From: JANSYA01 sp965243385
Lineage (GTDB): Bacteria > Spirochaetota > Leptospiria > Leptospirales > Leptonemataceae
Length of the DNA stretch: 64,000 nt
Direction of reading: 5' to 3'
Assembly (NCBI GenBank): GCA_965243385.1
Contig: CBDEUV010000002.1
Coordinates: 4,216,001 to 4,280,000 of the forward strand
Below, one piece after another: positions 17,853 through 26,916 of this stretch. Numbering within the stretch: the first letter of the stretch is position 1; each line of letters begins with the position of its first letter. The notes under the pieces are model-generated. The model was not told the origin of the DNA, did no database searches, and saw nothing but the letters and a program-made list of their open reading frames with translations. The translations under genes were made by a program, and so were the position numbers.

Positions 17853-20255
17853 ATGTCAGCGCCAGACCAGCAAAGCGGGACGCCCGGGGGCCTGTATTCC
17901 ACGGCCAAATACAGAATCCGGAGCCAGAGCGGGTTCGTGGTCCGCGCGCTTTGCGCGCTGGGACTGTCGCTGGCCATACCGTCGTCCGAATTGCGCGCCC
18001 AGTCTCCGGCTCTCGTGATGGGCGAGTCGCGTGCGGGGTCGGCGTTCTCGGCACCGGCCCGCTCGGAGCATACGATCGCGCGATTGAGGGCCTTCGATCG
18101 CCGCGTGCGGCCCGGCGAGTCCTTTTACCTGGGCCTGGAGCTGGACACGGACCCGGAGTGGCATACCTACTGGATCAATCCCGGCGATTCGGGGCTCGCC
18201 ACTTCGATTCGCTTCGAGCTCCCGCCGGGACTGAGCGCGGGACCGCTGCTCTGGCCGACTCCCCGTCGCATATTTGTACCGCCGCTCATGAGTTACGGCT
18301 ACGGCTCCGACCAGCCCGGCCGTCGCGGCCGGGTGACTCTATTGACGCGCATCGACGTGGCCGCAGACGTTCCGCCCGGTCCCATCGAAATCATCGGTGC
18401 TGCCGGGTGGTTGGAGTGCAAAGAAATCTGTCTGCCGGGCGAGGGTCGTATGCGGCTGCCGCTCAGCGTTGGAGCGTCGCCGGCAGAGGCCGCGGCGATT
18501 CCAGAGACCGCTTCGGATGCGGTGTTCGCGCAATTGCCCCGGGGGCTGCTGGACGCCGGGCAATTGCCGCCGCACCATGCGCGCGCTCGCGTGACTGCGA
18601 CCGGCGTGTCGCTGGAAATCACCGGGTTGCCGGCTGCGCTCATACGAACTCTGGCCAGCGGCGATGCGTATTTTTTTATCGAGAGCGAAGGCGTCGTCGC
18701 CCACGCCGAACCGCAACGTATAGTACCGGATTTTCAGGGCGACGGACTACGAATCGAAATCCCGCGCGATCTGGCGGCGAACCAGACGCCGACTGGCGAA
18801 GTGCGCGGCGTTTTGAAATTCGTTTCGCAGCCGATTCCCGGTCAGGACTCCGGGGATCGCAGCGTTCTCGACGAAGGCTGGTACATTCGCGCGCCGCTCG
18901 CGACGGACGGTTGGCTGGCAGGAGCCGGTCGAGCGCTCTTGATGTTCGCCTTCGCGCTGCTTGGCGGCGCGTTGCTGAATTTAATGCCCTGTGTGTTGCC
19001 GGTGCTTTCCCTCAAAGTGCTGGCGTTGATTCAAAGCGATGCACAACGACCCGTCGCCCGCGTGCAGGCCGGGCTCGCCTTCGCGGCGGGGGTCATCGCC
19101 AGCTTTCTGGCACTGGCGGGAGTGCTGCTGGCGCTGCAGGCTGCCGGCGCCGCAGCCGGCTGGGGTTACCAGCTGCAGTCGCCGATTTTCGTGCTGGCCC
19201 TTAGCGCATTGATCCTGTCCTTCGCATTGAATCTGTTGGGCGTATACGAAATTACGGCGGGCTTGAGCTGGCTGCCGGCGGGATTGACCGACGGTTCCTT
19301 TTCGAAACACTCAGGGCACTTCGGCGCCGGAGTGCTCGCCACGGTGCTTGCGACGCCCTGTACGGCGCCCTTTATGGGGACAGCGATGGGTTTCGCCTTC
19401 GGGCAGGGGCCGCTGACGGTGCTTTTAATATTCACCGGTCTGGGGTCTGGCATGGCGTTGCCTTATCTGGCGCTTGCGGCTTTTCCTGGCGCGCTTGCCT
19501 GGCTGCCAAAGCCCGGGCGCTGGATGGAAAGCTTCAAGCAGTTCAGCGGTTTTTTGTTAATGGGCACCGCGCTGTGGCTGCTGTGGATCTTCGGCCGACT
19601 GACCGGCGCCGACGCGCAGACTCTGGCTATCGCCGCGCTGCTGGCGGTCGGGATCTGCGCCTGGATTTACGGCCGCTGGTTTGCGGGCCCCGTAGCCTTA
19701 AATCCAGACGCGCAGGATAGAGCCGATGATCACCCGCGACGATTTCGCACGCGTATGATTGCGGCGCTGGCCTTCTGGTCGGTCTTCGCGCTTGGCGTCG
19801 GGTTGGGCTGGCTGGCCGTGCAGGCGTCGGCGCCCGCTTCGACGAAAGCGATTCAATCTTCTTCCGCGGAGGACACCGGTGCGACCGGCGTCGGCCACTG
19901 GCGTGTGTACTCGCGAGCGGAAGTCGCGGCGTTGCGCGCGCAGGGGCGGCCGGTGTTCATCGACTTTACGGCCGACTGGTGTCTGAGTTGCAAAGTCAAC
20001 GAGGCGTTGACTTTTAAGGACGAAGCCGTGTGGCGGCGCATGCGGGAGCTGGATATCACCGCATTCCAGGCCGATTGGACGCGTCAGGATCCGGAGATCA
20101 CCCGGGCCCTGCGATCGTACGGTCGCAGCGGCGTGCCGCTGTATGTATTGTACGGGCCCGGCGCAAGCGCACAGGCGCGCATTCTCCCGGAAGTGCTGAA
20201 CGCGGGCCTTTTTCTCGCGGAACTGGAGAAACTGCAGTCGCCGCCGCCGGAGTGA
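17853..20255 (+). CDS. DsbD/ScsB family thiol:disulfide interchange protein
   Basis: About 800 residues. Order of domains: a signal segment (about 30-48), a periplasmic DsbC-like/DsbD N-terminal domain with the family block DPEWHTYWINPGDSG, a membrane part of about eight helices (roughly 350-620) with NLMPCVLPVLSLKVLAL and TPCTAPFMGTAMGFA carrying the two redox cysteines, and a C-terminal thioredoxin domain with WCLSC (C710/C713). The protein passes electrons from cytoplasmic thioredoxin across the membrane to periplasmic thiols. The N-terminal domain is closest to the ScsB type. ATG 17853 is used; an upstream extension of 68 codons has no signal-like sequence. A thioredoxin-like lipoprotein gene follows 41 bases later and may be a client. 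Confidence 0.92.
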   Translation: MSAPDQQSGTPGGLYSTAKYRIRSQSGFVVRALCALGLSLAIPSSELRAQSPALVMGESRAGSAFSAPARSEHTIARLRAFDRRVRPGESFYLGLELDTDPEWHTYWINPGDSGLATSIRFELPPGLSAGPLLWPTPRRIFVPPLMSYGYGSDQPGRRGRVTLLTRIDVAADVPPGPIEIIGAAGWLECKEICLPGEGRMRLPLSVGASPAEAAAIPETASDAVFAQLPRGLLDAGQLPPHHARARVTATGVSLEITGLPAALIRTLASGDAYFFIESEGVVAHAEPQRIVPDFQGDGLRIEIPRDLAANQTPTGEVRGVLKFVSQPIPGQDSGDRSVLDEGWYIRAPLATDGWLAGAGRALLMFAFALLGGALLNLMPCVLPVLSLKVLALIQSDAQRPVARVQAGLAFAAGVIASFLALAGVLLALQAAGAAAGWGYQLQSPIFVLALSALILSFALNLLGVYEITAGLSWLPAGLTDGSFSKHSGHFGAGVLATVLATPCTAPFMGTAMGFAFGQGPLTVLLIFTGLGSGMALPYLALAAFPGALAWLPKPGRWMESFKQFSGFLLMGTALWLLWIFGRLTGADAQTLAIAALLAVGICAWIYGRWFAGPVALNPDAQDRADDHPRRFRTRMIAALAFWSVFALGVGLGWLAVQASAPASTKAIQSSSAEDTGATGVGHWRVYSRAEVAALRAQGRPVFIDFTADWCLSCKVNEALTFKDEAVWRRMRELDITAFQADWTRQDPEITRALRSYGRSGVPLYVLYGPGASAQARILPEVLNAGLFLAELEKLQSPPPE

Positions 20256-20260
20256 TCTTT

Positions 20261-20266
20261 TATAAT
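20261..20266 (+). promoter_or_regulatory. Consensus -10 box upstream of the thioredoxin-like lipoprotein gene
   Basis: A perfect TATAAT lies in the short gap after dsbD, with no good -35 hexamer at 17 bases (that region is GC-rich coding DNA). It could give the downstream gene its own transcript in addition to read-through from dsbD. Confidence 0.35.
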
Positions 20267-20283
20267 AGGGAATAGTCAGAATC

Positions 20284-20288
20284 AGGAG
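20284..20288 (+). promoter_or_regulatory. Shine-Dalgarno site that decides the start
   Basis: AGGAG lies 2 bases before the ATG at 20291 and 8 bases before the ATG at 20297. Only the second spacing is normal, so 20297 is taken as the start of the thioredoxin-like lipoprotein. Confidence 0.6.
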
Positions 20289-20296
20289 CGATGTTC

Positions 20297-20965
20297 ATGT
20301 CATCATACCAGGAATACAGTACGGCTTTCAATTACCGCGCGATCTTCGCGGTCACATTCGTATCGCTGGCGCTTGCGTTCAGCGGTTGTCGCGATCCCGA
20401 GCTGGACGCGCGCTCCACCGGTTTGATCGGTAATCCCGCTCCGGCGATCGAGCTGAGCGATAGCAACGGGGCCACGGTCCAACTCGCGGACTACAAAGGC
20501 AAATTCGTAGTACTGGAGTGGATCAACTTCGATTGCCCGTTCGTACGCAAGCACTACGATAAGTCGACGAATATGCAGTCGCTCCAGAAGAAGTACACCG
20601 CTCAGGGCGTTGTCTGGCTTTCGATCAACTCTTCCGCGCCCGGAAAGCAGGGCCATTTCGATTCGGCTGAAATCAATAAGCGCATGCAGGCGAAGGGATC
20701 CGCGGCGACGGCATATCTCCTGGATCCGGACGGCACAGTCGGCCGGGCCTATGGCGCGCAGACGACTCCGCATATGTATATCATCGATCCGAAAGGCGTG
20801 GTGTTGTATCAGGGCGCGATCGACAGCAATAGTTCCGCGAGCGCCGATACCATACCCGAAGCGACCAATTATGTCAGCCAGGGGCTCGACGAAGCCCTCG
20901 CCGGAAAAGCCGTCAGCACTCCGACGACGAAATCGTACGGCTGCTCGGTGAAGTACGGATCCTGA
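20297..20965 (+). CDS. Thioredoxin-like (AhpC/TSA-Redoxin) lipoprotein
   Basis: A 222-residue exported protein. A hydrophobic signal (about 15-30) ends at a lipobox-like AFSGC (C31). The rest is a redoxin fold opening with IGNPAPAIELSDSNG and holding a single active cysteine in NFDCPFVRKHY (C80), without the second cysteine of a CxxC pair; another cysteine lies near the C-terminus (SYGCSVKYGS). The family includes peroxiredoxin-like and thiol-reductase proteins; reduction of periplasmic peroxides or thiols with electrons from the neighbouring DsbD protein is plausible but inferred. Confidence 0.85.
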   Translation: MSSYQEYSTAFNYRAIFAVTFVSLALAFSGCRDPELDARSTGLIGNPAPAIELSDSNGATVQLADYKGKFVVLEWINFDCPFVRKHYDKSTNMQSLQKKYTAQGVVWLSINSSAPGKQGHFDSAEINKRMQAKGSAATAYLLDPDGTVGRAYGAQTTPHMYIIDPKGVVLYQGAIDSNSSASADTIPEATNYVSQGLDEALAGKAVSTPTTKSYGCSVKYGS

Positions 20966-21019
20966 AAGAAAAACGCGTTTTTTTGCAACACGATATTCGA
21001 CCTGCTGTCTTAGAACGTT

Positions 21020-22120
21020 ATGGCGAACACGAGCACCGCGAATCGATTCCTGGATACCCCGATCTTCTCCACTAAATACGGGAAGCTGACGGTCGAAAAT
21101 CTACCCTATCTGCTATTTCACCTGACCCCGCTGGCGGCCTTCTTCGTGCCTTTTTCCTGGGATCTGGTGGCTCTGGCGGCCGGACTCTATTTCGTGCGTA
21201 TGTTCGCCATTACCGGCTTCTATCACCGCTATTTCAGTCATCGCGGCTATCGGGTGCGCAGCCGCGTGGTGCAGTTTCTGATGGGCTGGCTGGGTGCGAC
21301 AGCGCTCCAGCAGGGGCCGCTTTGGTGGGCGAATCATCACCGCCACCATCACCGCCATTCCGACCAGCCCGAGGACGTGCATTCGCCGAAGCATACGGGA
21401 TTCTGGTTTTCGCACACGGGCTGGTTTCTCATGCTCAAAGAGCGTCATGATTTCGACCCGTCCGATCACTCGAAGCCGGCGGATCTCGCGAAGTTTCCGG
21501 AACTGGTCTGGCTGGATCGTTATTTTCTGGTGCCGCCTCTGACGCTCTTCGCCGGTCTCTATCTGCTGGGCGGTCTGCCCTGGCTGGTCTGGGGCTGCAT
21601 CTCGACAGTCGTGCTCTGGCATGGCACGTTCACGATTAATTCGCTTTCGCATCTATTCGGACGCCGCCGTTTCGAGACGGAAGATACCAGTCGCAATAAC
21701 TTCTGGCTGGCTCTGGTGACTCTCGGCGAAGGCTGGCACAACAATCATCACGCCTACTGCGGCGGGGCGAAGGCCGGCTTTTACTGGTATGAGCTTGATA
21801 TCACCTACTACGGCCTCTGGCTGATGAGCAAGCTCGGTTTGATTCAGGATCTGGGCGCGCCGCCGCAGCATGTTCTGGAACGCGGACGAGAAATCGATCG
21901 TCTGCGCCGTAACGCGCGTCGCGTCATTCGTTCGGGAATCGTGCGCAAGCTGACGGCTCCGGAACTGGGGCTGCTATTAGAAGCCGCGAATTGCTGCGTA
22001 GAACGTCAGGTGCTATCGCGATTGAATCTCGGTGAAGTGCGTCATCTCGTGGAGCGTTATCGCCAGGTGCGCGATAATCTGCCTCTGGTTGTAGGCGAAC
22101 CTTCGCCGCATTCCGCGTGA
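21020..22120 (+). CDS. Acyl-CoA/acyl-lipid desaturase (delta-9 type)
   Basis: A 366-residue membrane di-iron desaturase. The three histidine boxes are present: HRYFSH (69-74), HHRHHHRHSDQ (about 106-116) and WHNNHHA (about 239-245), between hydrophobic helices (about 30-65 and 170-205). The arrangement is that of stearoyl-CoA delta-9 desaturases, which introduce a cis double bond using oxygen and a ferredoxin or cytochrome b5. The C-terminal 80 residues are a charged helical extension. It is followed on the same strand by cyclopropane fatty acid synthase and a geranylgeranyl-reductase-like enzyme; the product, an unsaturated acyl chain, is the substrate class for cyclopropanation. Confidence 0.92.
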   Translation: MANTSTANRFLDTPIFSTKYGKLTVENLPYLLFHLTPLAAFFVPFSWDLVALAAGLYFVRMFAITGFYHRYFSHRGYRVRSRVVQFLMGWLGATALQQGPLWWANHHRHHHRHSDQPEDVHSPKHTGFWFSHTGWFLMLKERHDFDPSDHSKPADLAKFPELVWLDRYFLVPPLTLFAGLYLLGGLPWLVWGCISTVVLWHGTFTINSLSHLFGRRRFETEDTSRNNFWLALVTLGEGWHNNHHAYCGGAKAGFYWYELDITYYGLWLMSKLGLIQDLGAPPQHVLERGREIDRLRRNARRVIRSGIVRKLTAPELGLLLEAANCCVERQVLSRLNLGEVRHLVERYRQVRDNLPLVVGEPSPHSA

Positions 22121-22286
22121 CGCTGTGTCAGTCGGGTGCGCCTTTCTTCTTTTTGTAACATGGTAATTGTCAGCCGCGTCCAAAAGTTCTGGACGGGATA
22201 GATTCGTCACGTATCGCTTTCTCCAGCTGGCCGCGCATCCAGCCTCGCGCCAGTCAGCGACTCAGCCCGACCGAGGACCCAGCACA

Positions 22287-23630
22287 ATGATTCAGACGAT
22301 CACGTCTTTGCTCGACCGAATCGAATTTGAGCACGATTACCGGTTAACCTTCCCCGACGGCACCGTTTACACGCACGGCGCTCCGGATGCGAAGCCGGCC
22401 TTTCACCTGATCTTTAAGACGGAACGAGCGCTCCGCGATATGGTTCGCTACCCGTCCATGGGGCTCGGCGAATCGTATATGGCCGAAGAGATCGACGTTG
22501 AAGGCGATCTGCAGCTCTTCTATCGCCTGGGCTTTCTGGTAAAAGGCGGCCATATCAAGCCTGGAATCATGGAAAGCCTGCGCTTCGCCGTCGGCTACTT
22601 CCTGCGCCGCAATACGCTCGAAGGTTCGCGCAAGAATATCGCCGCGCATTACGATCTGGGCAACGATTTCTACAGCCTGTGGCTGGATCGAGAAGCGAAG
22701 CAATACACCTGCGCCTATTTCGAAACCCGCGAAGACACGCTCGAACAGGCCCAGCTGAATAAGCTCGATCTGGTCTGTCGCAAGCTGCGTCTGCAAGCCG
22801 GCGATACCGTAGTCGAAGCGGGCTGCGGTTGGGGCGGCCTCGGCTTGCACGCCGCGCGCAATTACGGTGTAAATATTCGGTCTTATAATATTTCGAAAGA
22901 GCAGGTCGCCTATGCCCGCGAGAAGGCCGCGCGGCTCGGCGTGACCAACGTCGAGTACGTGCTCGACGACTATCGCAATATCGGCGCGGACGGCCGGACA
23001 TACGATAAATTCGTTTCGATCGGCATGCTGGAGCACGTCGGCGTCGAAAACTACGCTAAGCTCTACGATATTGTGGCGCGGGCTGTGAAACCCAACGGTA
23101 TGGCGCTGATCCATTCGATCGGTCGCGAAGCGCCGGCCGCCACCGATCCCTGGCTCGAAAAGTACATCTTTCCCGGCAGTCGGATGCCGTCGCTCGCGGA
23201 AATGGTTACGCCTCTTGAGGTCGTCGATCGTCCACTGCACGTCGTCGACGTGGAGAATTTGCGTTATCACTACGCGCTTACTCTGGATCACTGGGCCGCG
23301 CGCCTGGAAGCGCACGCGGACGAGATTCGCTCACAGTACGATGAAGCTTTCTATCGCATGTTTCGCATGTACCTGCACGCGTCCGCCGCCGGCTTTCGCT
23401 GGGGCGGGATTCAGCTCTTTCAGATGCTTCTGTGCAACGGCTACGACAACGAAGAGCCGCTCACCCGGCATCACTTCCTGGGGCTGGCCGCGCCGAAGAG
23501 CCGCGGCAAAGCGCGGGCGGCGACTAAAAAGAACGGCAAACCGCACGCTCGCATGAACGGCAGCGCGGTGGCTCGCAAGAAGCCCGCCCGCAAGAAAGCG
23601 GCGAAAAAGAAGCCGGCCCGGACTCGCTGA
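22287..23630 (+). CDS. cfa: Cyclopropane-fatty-acyl-phospholipid synthase with Lys/Ala-rich tail
   Basis: A 447-residue enzyme that adds a methylene from SAM across the cis double bond of phospholipid acyl chains. The SAM motif VEAGCGWGGLGLHAA lies at about 175-190, preceded by YDLGNDFYSLWLD and followed by IGMLEHVGVENY, all typical of Cfa. Odd feature: residues about 403-447 form a histone-H1-like tail rich in lysine, alanine, arginine and proline (for example KKPARKKAAKKKPARTR), absent from ordinary Cfa. ATG 22287 follows a GAGGA about 10 bases upstream. It lies between a desaturase and a flavoprotein on the same strand. Confidence 0.93.
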   Translation: MIQTITSLLDRIEFEHDYRLTFPDGTVYTHGAPDAKPAFHLIFKTERALRDMVRYPSMGLGESYMAEEIDVEGDLQLFYRLGFLVKGGHIKPGIMESLRFAVGYFLRRNTLEGSRKNIAAHYDLGNDFYSLWLDREAKQYTCAYFETREDTLEQAQLNKLDLVCRKLRLQAGDTVVEAGCGWGGLGLHAARNYGVNIRSYNISKEQVAYAREKAARLGVTNVEYVLDDYRNIGADGRTYDKFVSIGMLEHVGVENYAKLYDIVARAVKPNGMALIHSIGREAPAATDPWLEKYIFPGSRMPSLAEMVTPLEVVDRPLHVVDVENLRYHYALTLDHWAARLEAHADEIRSQYDEAFYRMFRMYLHASAAGFRWGGIQLFQMLLCNGYDNEEPLTRHHFLGLAAPKSRGKARAATKKNGKPHARMNGSAVARKKPARKKAAKKKPARTR

Positions 23631-23704
23631 GCCGCCCGGACGAAGAACGCTTCGAAACGCGCGCGAATACGCGCTTCGCACTCACTAAAATTCCTGGATC
23701 TTAA

Positions 23705-24856
23705 ATGTCACAGAACGAATACGATGTACTGATTATCGGCGGCGGCCCCGGCGGTTCCACCGCGGCGACCCATCTCGCGAAAGCCGGCAAGCGGGTGCTG
23801 GTCCTGGACCATGCGAAATTCCCGCGGGTGAAAGTCTGCGCGGGCTGGGTCACGCCTGGAGCGCTGCGTTTGCTGGAACTCGAACCGGAGGATTATCCGC
23901 ATACCCTGCAGGCCTTTACGGGCGGTTCGGTCATCGTGGACGGCAAGTACCACTTCACCGATTTCGGGCAGACCGCGAGCTACGGCATCATTCGCAATGA
24001 ATTCGACTATTTCCTGTTTCAACGCGCGGCCGCGGCCGGCATGGAGATGCGCGACGGCGTACGCGTAAAAAGCGTAGACCGGGACGAAAACGGCGTTACG
24101 GTCGAAACCGTCGACGGCGATATCTTTCGCGGTAAACTCTTAATCGGCGCGGGCGGTTCAGGATGCCCCGTTTCGCGCAAATGGGGCGAACGCCAGAAAA
24201 ACGAAGACATCATCCTGGCCTGCGAAGTCGAAGTCAAGATCGGAGCGGAAAAGCTCAAGCAGCTCACGCCGCACTACGGTTCGACCGAGCTCTTCGCCGA
24301 ACACGATTTCTACGGCTACGGCTGGTACGTCACGAAGGGCGATTTCGTGAATATCGGCGTGGGTCGCTTTAAGAAGGCGACCACCAATTTCAACGAAGAC
24401 AAAAAGCGTTTCTATGATATGATCAAATCGCTGGGGCGCATCGACGGCATCGAAGATCAGTTGCCCGATTTCTCGGGCCATAGCTACAAGCTCTACGACG
24501 AAACCCCGCGCCGGCTTTCCGGCGACCGCTTTATGCTGATCGGCGATTCAGGCGGTTTCGCCACGCGCTGGGCCGGCGAAGGCATCAAACCCGCCATTCA
24601 AACGGCGATCTTCGCCGCGCAAACGGCTCTACAGGCGCTCGACAAAAACGAATTCGGCGAAGCGGCCACGCAGCCCTACACCGATTTGTGCCGCAAGACC
24701 TACGGCGTTCAGAAAGTGGACGGCTTCACCCGCGTGCTCGACCTCCTGCCCCAGTTCGTAAAATCCGGAGTGGCCGGCCAGATCTGCAAGCGTCGCGGTC
24801 TGCGCAAGAAGCTGATTTTCGAAGGCGCCTTCGGTTTCGAACCCGTCGGCGGCTGA
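23705..24856 (+). CDS. Geranylgeranyl reductase family FAD-dependent oxidoreductase
   Basis: A 383-residue flavoprotein. The N-terminal dinucleotide motif IIGGGPGGSTAATHLAKAG (9-27) and the second FAD motif LIGDSGGFATRWAGEGIKPA near residue 278 define the geranylgeranyl reductase/halogenase-like group. The block FPRVKVCAGWVTPGAL is usual in this group. Members reduce isoprenoid chains or other lipid double bonds. Its place behind a desaturase and a cyclopropane synthase points to lipid metabolism, but the substrate is not shown by sequence. It converges on an SDR gene. Confidence 0.87.
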   Translation: MSQNEYDVLIIGGGPGGSTAATHLAKAGKRVLVLDHAKFPRVKVCAGWVTPGALRLLELEPEDYPHTLQAFTGGSVIVDGKYHFTDFGQTASYGIIRNEFDYFLFQRAAAAGMEMRDGVRVKSVDRDENGVTVETVDGDIFRGKLLIGAGGSGCPVSRKWGERQKNEDIILACEVEVKIGAEKLKQLTPHYGSTELFAEHDFYGYGWYVTKGDFVNIGVGRFKKATTNFNEDKKRFYDMIKSLGRIDGIEDQLPDFSGHSYKLYDETPRRLSGDRFMLIGDSGGFATRWAGEGIKPAIQTAIFAAQTALQALDKNEFGEAATQPYTDLCRKTYGVQKVDGFTRVLDLLPQFVKSGVAGQICKRRGLRKKLIFEGAFGFEPVGG

Positions 24857-24887
24857 TCGCCGGGTCGGCGATTGCCTGCTGCGAAGT

Positions 24888-25607
24888 TCAGGCCTGTCCG
24901 TAGACCGGAAGGATCGCGCCGCTCATATCGCGCGATTCGTCTTCGAGCACGAAGGCTATGACACGGGCCAGGCTTGCGGGCGAAACCCAGGTATCGTGCG
25001 GAGCGTCAGGCATGGCGGCGCGGTTCGCGGGAGTATCGATAATCGAAGGCAGCACCGAGAACGCGCGCACGCCGTCGGCGCGGCCTTCGTCCGCCAGGGT
25101 CTGCGTGAAATTGATCACTGCGGCTTTCGACGCCGCGTAGGCGCTGAGCCCCGCGGTTCCCTGCAGGCCCGGTCGCGCGCCAATGGTCACGATGGTGCCG
25201 CCTCCGTTTTGTTTCAGCCAGGGGTAGGCCGCCCGGGCGCAGAGAAAGAGGCTGCGAAAATTTAAGTTCCACATCAGATCGAATTGCGCGGTCGTCGTTT
25301 CGCCGAGGCCGGCGTACACGAAGCCTCCGGCGATGTGCACCAGGCCGTCCAGGGGCGCTGCGCCCATCTCGTCGGAGAGTTTTTGAAAGAACGACGAGAC
25401 GGCGCTTTCGCTGATCAAATCGACTTTGTGGCCGACGAGCCGCTGAGCCTGGTCCGTCTCGCCGCCGGCCGCGCGCTGGAGTTGCGCGAATTCTTCGTCG
25501 ACGATGTAGGTGACGATGACCCGCGCGCCTTCCGCGAGCAATCGCAGGCTCACAGCGGAGCCCAGCGCGCCGGTGCCGCCCGTTACCAGCAGGGTCTTCC
25601 CGCTCAT
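24888..25607 (-). CDS. SDR family oxidoreductase
   Basis: A 239-residue short-chain dehydrogenase with TGGTGALG cofactor motif at the N-terminus, HIAGG in place of NNAG, and the active-site Y-x3-K in YAASKAAVINFTQ with upstream serine/threonine replaced by a TIGARPG segment, so the classical serine may be absent. Substrate is unknown. ATG 25607 is chosen because AAAGGCG lies about 8 bases before it; ATG 25652 would add 15 residues without a ribosome binding site. Divergent from the next gene. Confidence 0.83.
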   Translation of the reverse strand: MSGKTLLVTGGTGALGSAVSLRLLAEGARVIVTYIVDEEFAQLQRAAGGETDQAQRLVGHKVDLISESAVSSFFQKLSDEMGAAPLDGLVHIAGGFVYAGLGETTTAQFDLMWNLNFRSLFLCARAAYPWLKQNGGGTIVTIGARPGLQGTAGLSAYAASKAAVINFTQTLADEGRADGVRAFSVLPSIIDTPANRAAMPDAPHDTWVSPASLARVIAFVLEDESRDMSGAILPVYGQA

Positions 25608-25754
25608 CTTCGCGGCGCCTTTATGATCGGATCCAGATGCGTTGTTGGCCATGCGGAAGTTTCGGCGGGGGGCTCTGGCTTTCAATCCTAAAAATCCGAT
25701 TCAAATTTCATGGACAGACGCGGCGCCGGCCGGGACCTTCGATTCCGGTATATT

Positions 25755-26717
25755 ATGGCACGGCGACGCGAAACTCCAGGCACTCCAGATTCTCACGGCG
25801 CGAACGGTGCCGCCGCCAACGCTTTCCCGCTGGCAATCGTACGCTTCGCCTTGCTCGGGGTCGCGCTCGTGCTGCTGGGATTCGGCGGCTATTTCTATCA
25901 TCAGGCGCGCCTTCACGAACAGGCGGGAGCGCTGGAGCAGGCCGCCGCGAAGTACGTCGAGGCCGCCTATGCGATCGAACGCGCCTTCATCGAAAGCCTG
26001 CCGATTTACCAGGACTACGCGACGGCCGCCAAAGAAGCGAAGCTGCGGAGCTATCTGCTGGCGGATCATCTCAAAGCCGCGAATCGCTTCGGCGTCGCGC
26101 CGGTTTCCGACGAAGCGGGGATTCAAAATCTCCAGAGTGCGGGGAGCCTGGTCCCGGTCGAAAACACCGCGGAAACCGGCTTTTATTTTTACAATGTGCC
26201 GAAACGCTTTCGTTATCTCACGCCGGCCGCCTCGGAAGGCCTGCATGCCATCGCCAGTCGCATGCAGGCGGTACTCGCGCAAAAAGACCGGCAGCGCCGC
26301 GCGCGCAACGGCGACCAGGCCTCCGGGAATCAGGAGGGCGCGGCGGGTACGACTCCGCCGCTTGTGAAATTCGCGGTTTCATCTATGCTGCGTCCGGCGA
26401 GTTATCAGGCGCAGCTGCGGGGGCGCAACACGAATGCTTCGCTGGTTTCCAGTCATAGCCAGGGCGTGAGCTTTGATCTGTTTTACGACGAGTACTATGT
26501 AAGTCTGCCGGAGCCGGACGCGAGCCAGCTGGACCCCGCTGCGGCCGCCGTGCAGCGCAGTATGCGGCGTCGTCTCGGTTATCTGATGGGCGCGGCGCTG
26601 CGCCGCCAGTTTCGTTCCGTTTTGACCGAAGCGCTGCTGCAGTTGCAGGAAGAAGGGCTGATCTACGTGATTCTGGAAAAACGCCAGCGCTGCTATCATG
26701 TGACCGTTCTGCGCTGA
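25755..26717 (+). CDS. DUF5715-like membrane-anchored protein
   Basis: A 320-residue protein with one N-terminal membrane helix (about 26-47) followed by an alpha-helical region of repeated charged/alanine-rich turns and a C-terminal domain. The C-terminal block LVSSHSQGVSFDLFYDEYY (about 228-246) recalls both the DUF5715 family and the SxHxxGxxxD motif of LAS-type (M15) cell-wall peptidases; no second histidine of the zinc site can be placed with certainty. It would lie outside the inner membrane. Cell-wall related activity is inference only. The ATG follows a TATATT box closely. Confidence 0.6.
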   Translation: MARRRETPGTPDSHGANGAAANAFPLAIVRFALLGVALVLLGFGGYFYHQARLHEQAGALEQAAAKYVEAAYAIERAFIESLPIYQDYATAAKEAKLRSYLLADHLKAANRFGVAPVSDEAGIQNLQSAGSLVPVENTAETGFYFYNVPKRFRYLTPAASEGLHAIASRMQAVLAQKDRQRRARNGDQASGNQEGAAGTTPPLVKFAVSSMLRPASYQAQLRGRNTNASLVSSHSQGVSFDLFYDEYYVSLPEPDASQLDPAAAAVQRSMRRRLGYLMGAALRRQFRSVLTEALLQLQEEGLIYVILEKRQRCYHVTVLR

Positions 26718-26916
26718 GCGCAAATCGCGCTGAGCGCGAATCGCATTGAGCGCCTGGCCGTGGCATTGCGCCGCTTTGCCCTGGAACGCCGCAACGCCCG
26801 CCCCGGTCGGCCGAGTCGCATGACCCGAACAGGGGCCGCCCTTTTTTACGCTCATTCCCGACACGGCGCTCTTTTTCGCATTTACGAGCGAACCATCGCA
26901 GGCCATTTGTGGTCCA

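Noticed and set aside
17951..19204. Long open frame (417 codons) on the plus strand inside the DsbD gene
   Set aside because: Overlaps a clearly conserved protein in another frame, is rich in Arg/Gly/Ala as expected of GC-rich shadow frames, and has no recognisable motif.
20966..21019. AAAAACGCGTTTTTTT after the thioredoxin-like lipoprotein gene as terminator
   Set aside because: Self-complementary but with no loop and a very A/T-rich stem; stability is doubtful.
22344..23315. Open frame of 323 codons opposite the cyclopropane synthase
   Set aside because: Antisense to a conserved enzyme; no start signals or motifs.
26831..26847. AGGG-GCCG-CCCT followed by six T before the lipoprotein gene
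   Set aside because: Stem of only 4 bp; too weak to call a terminator.
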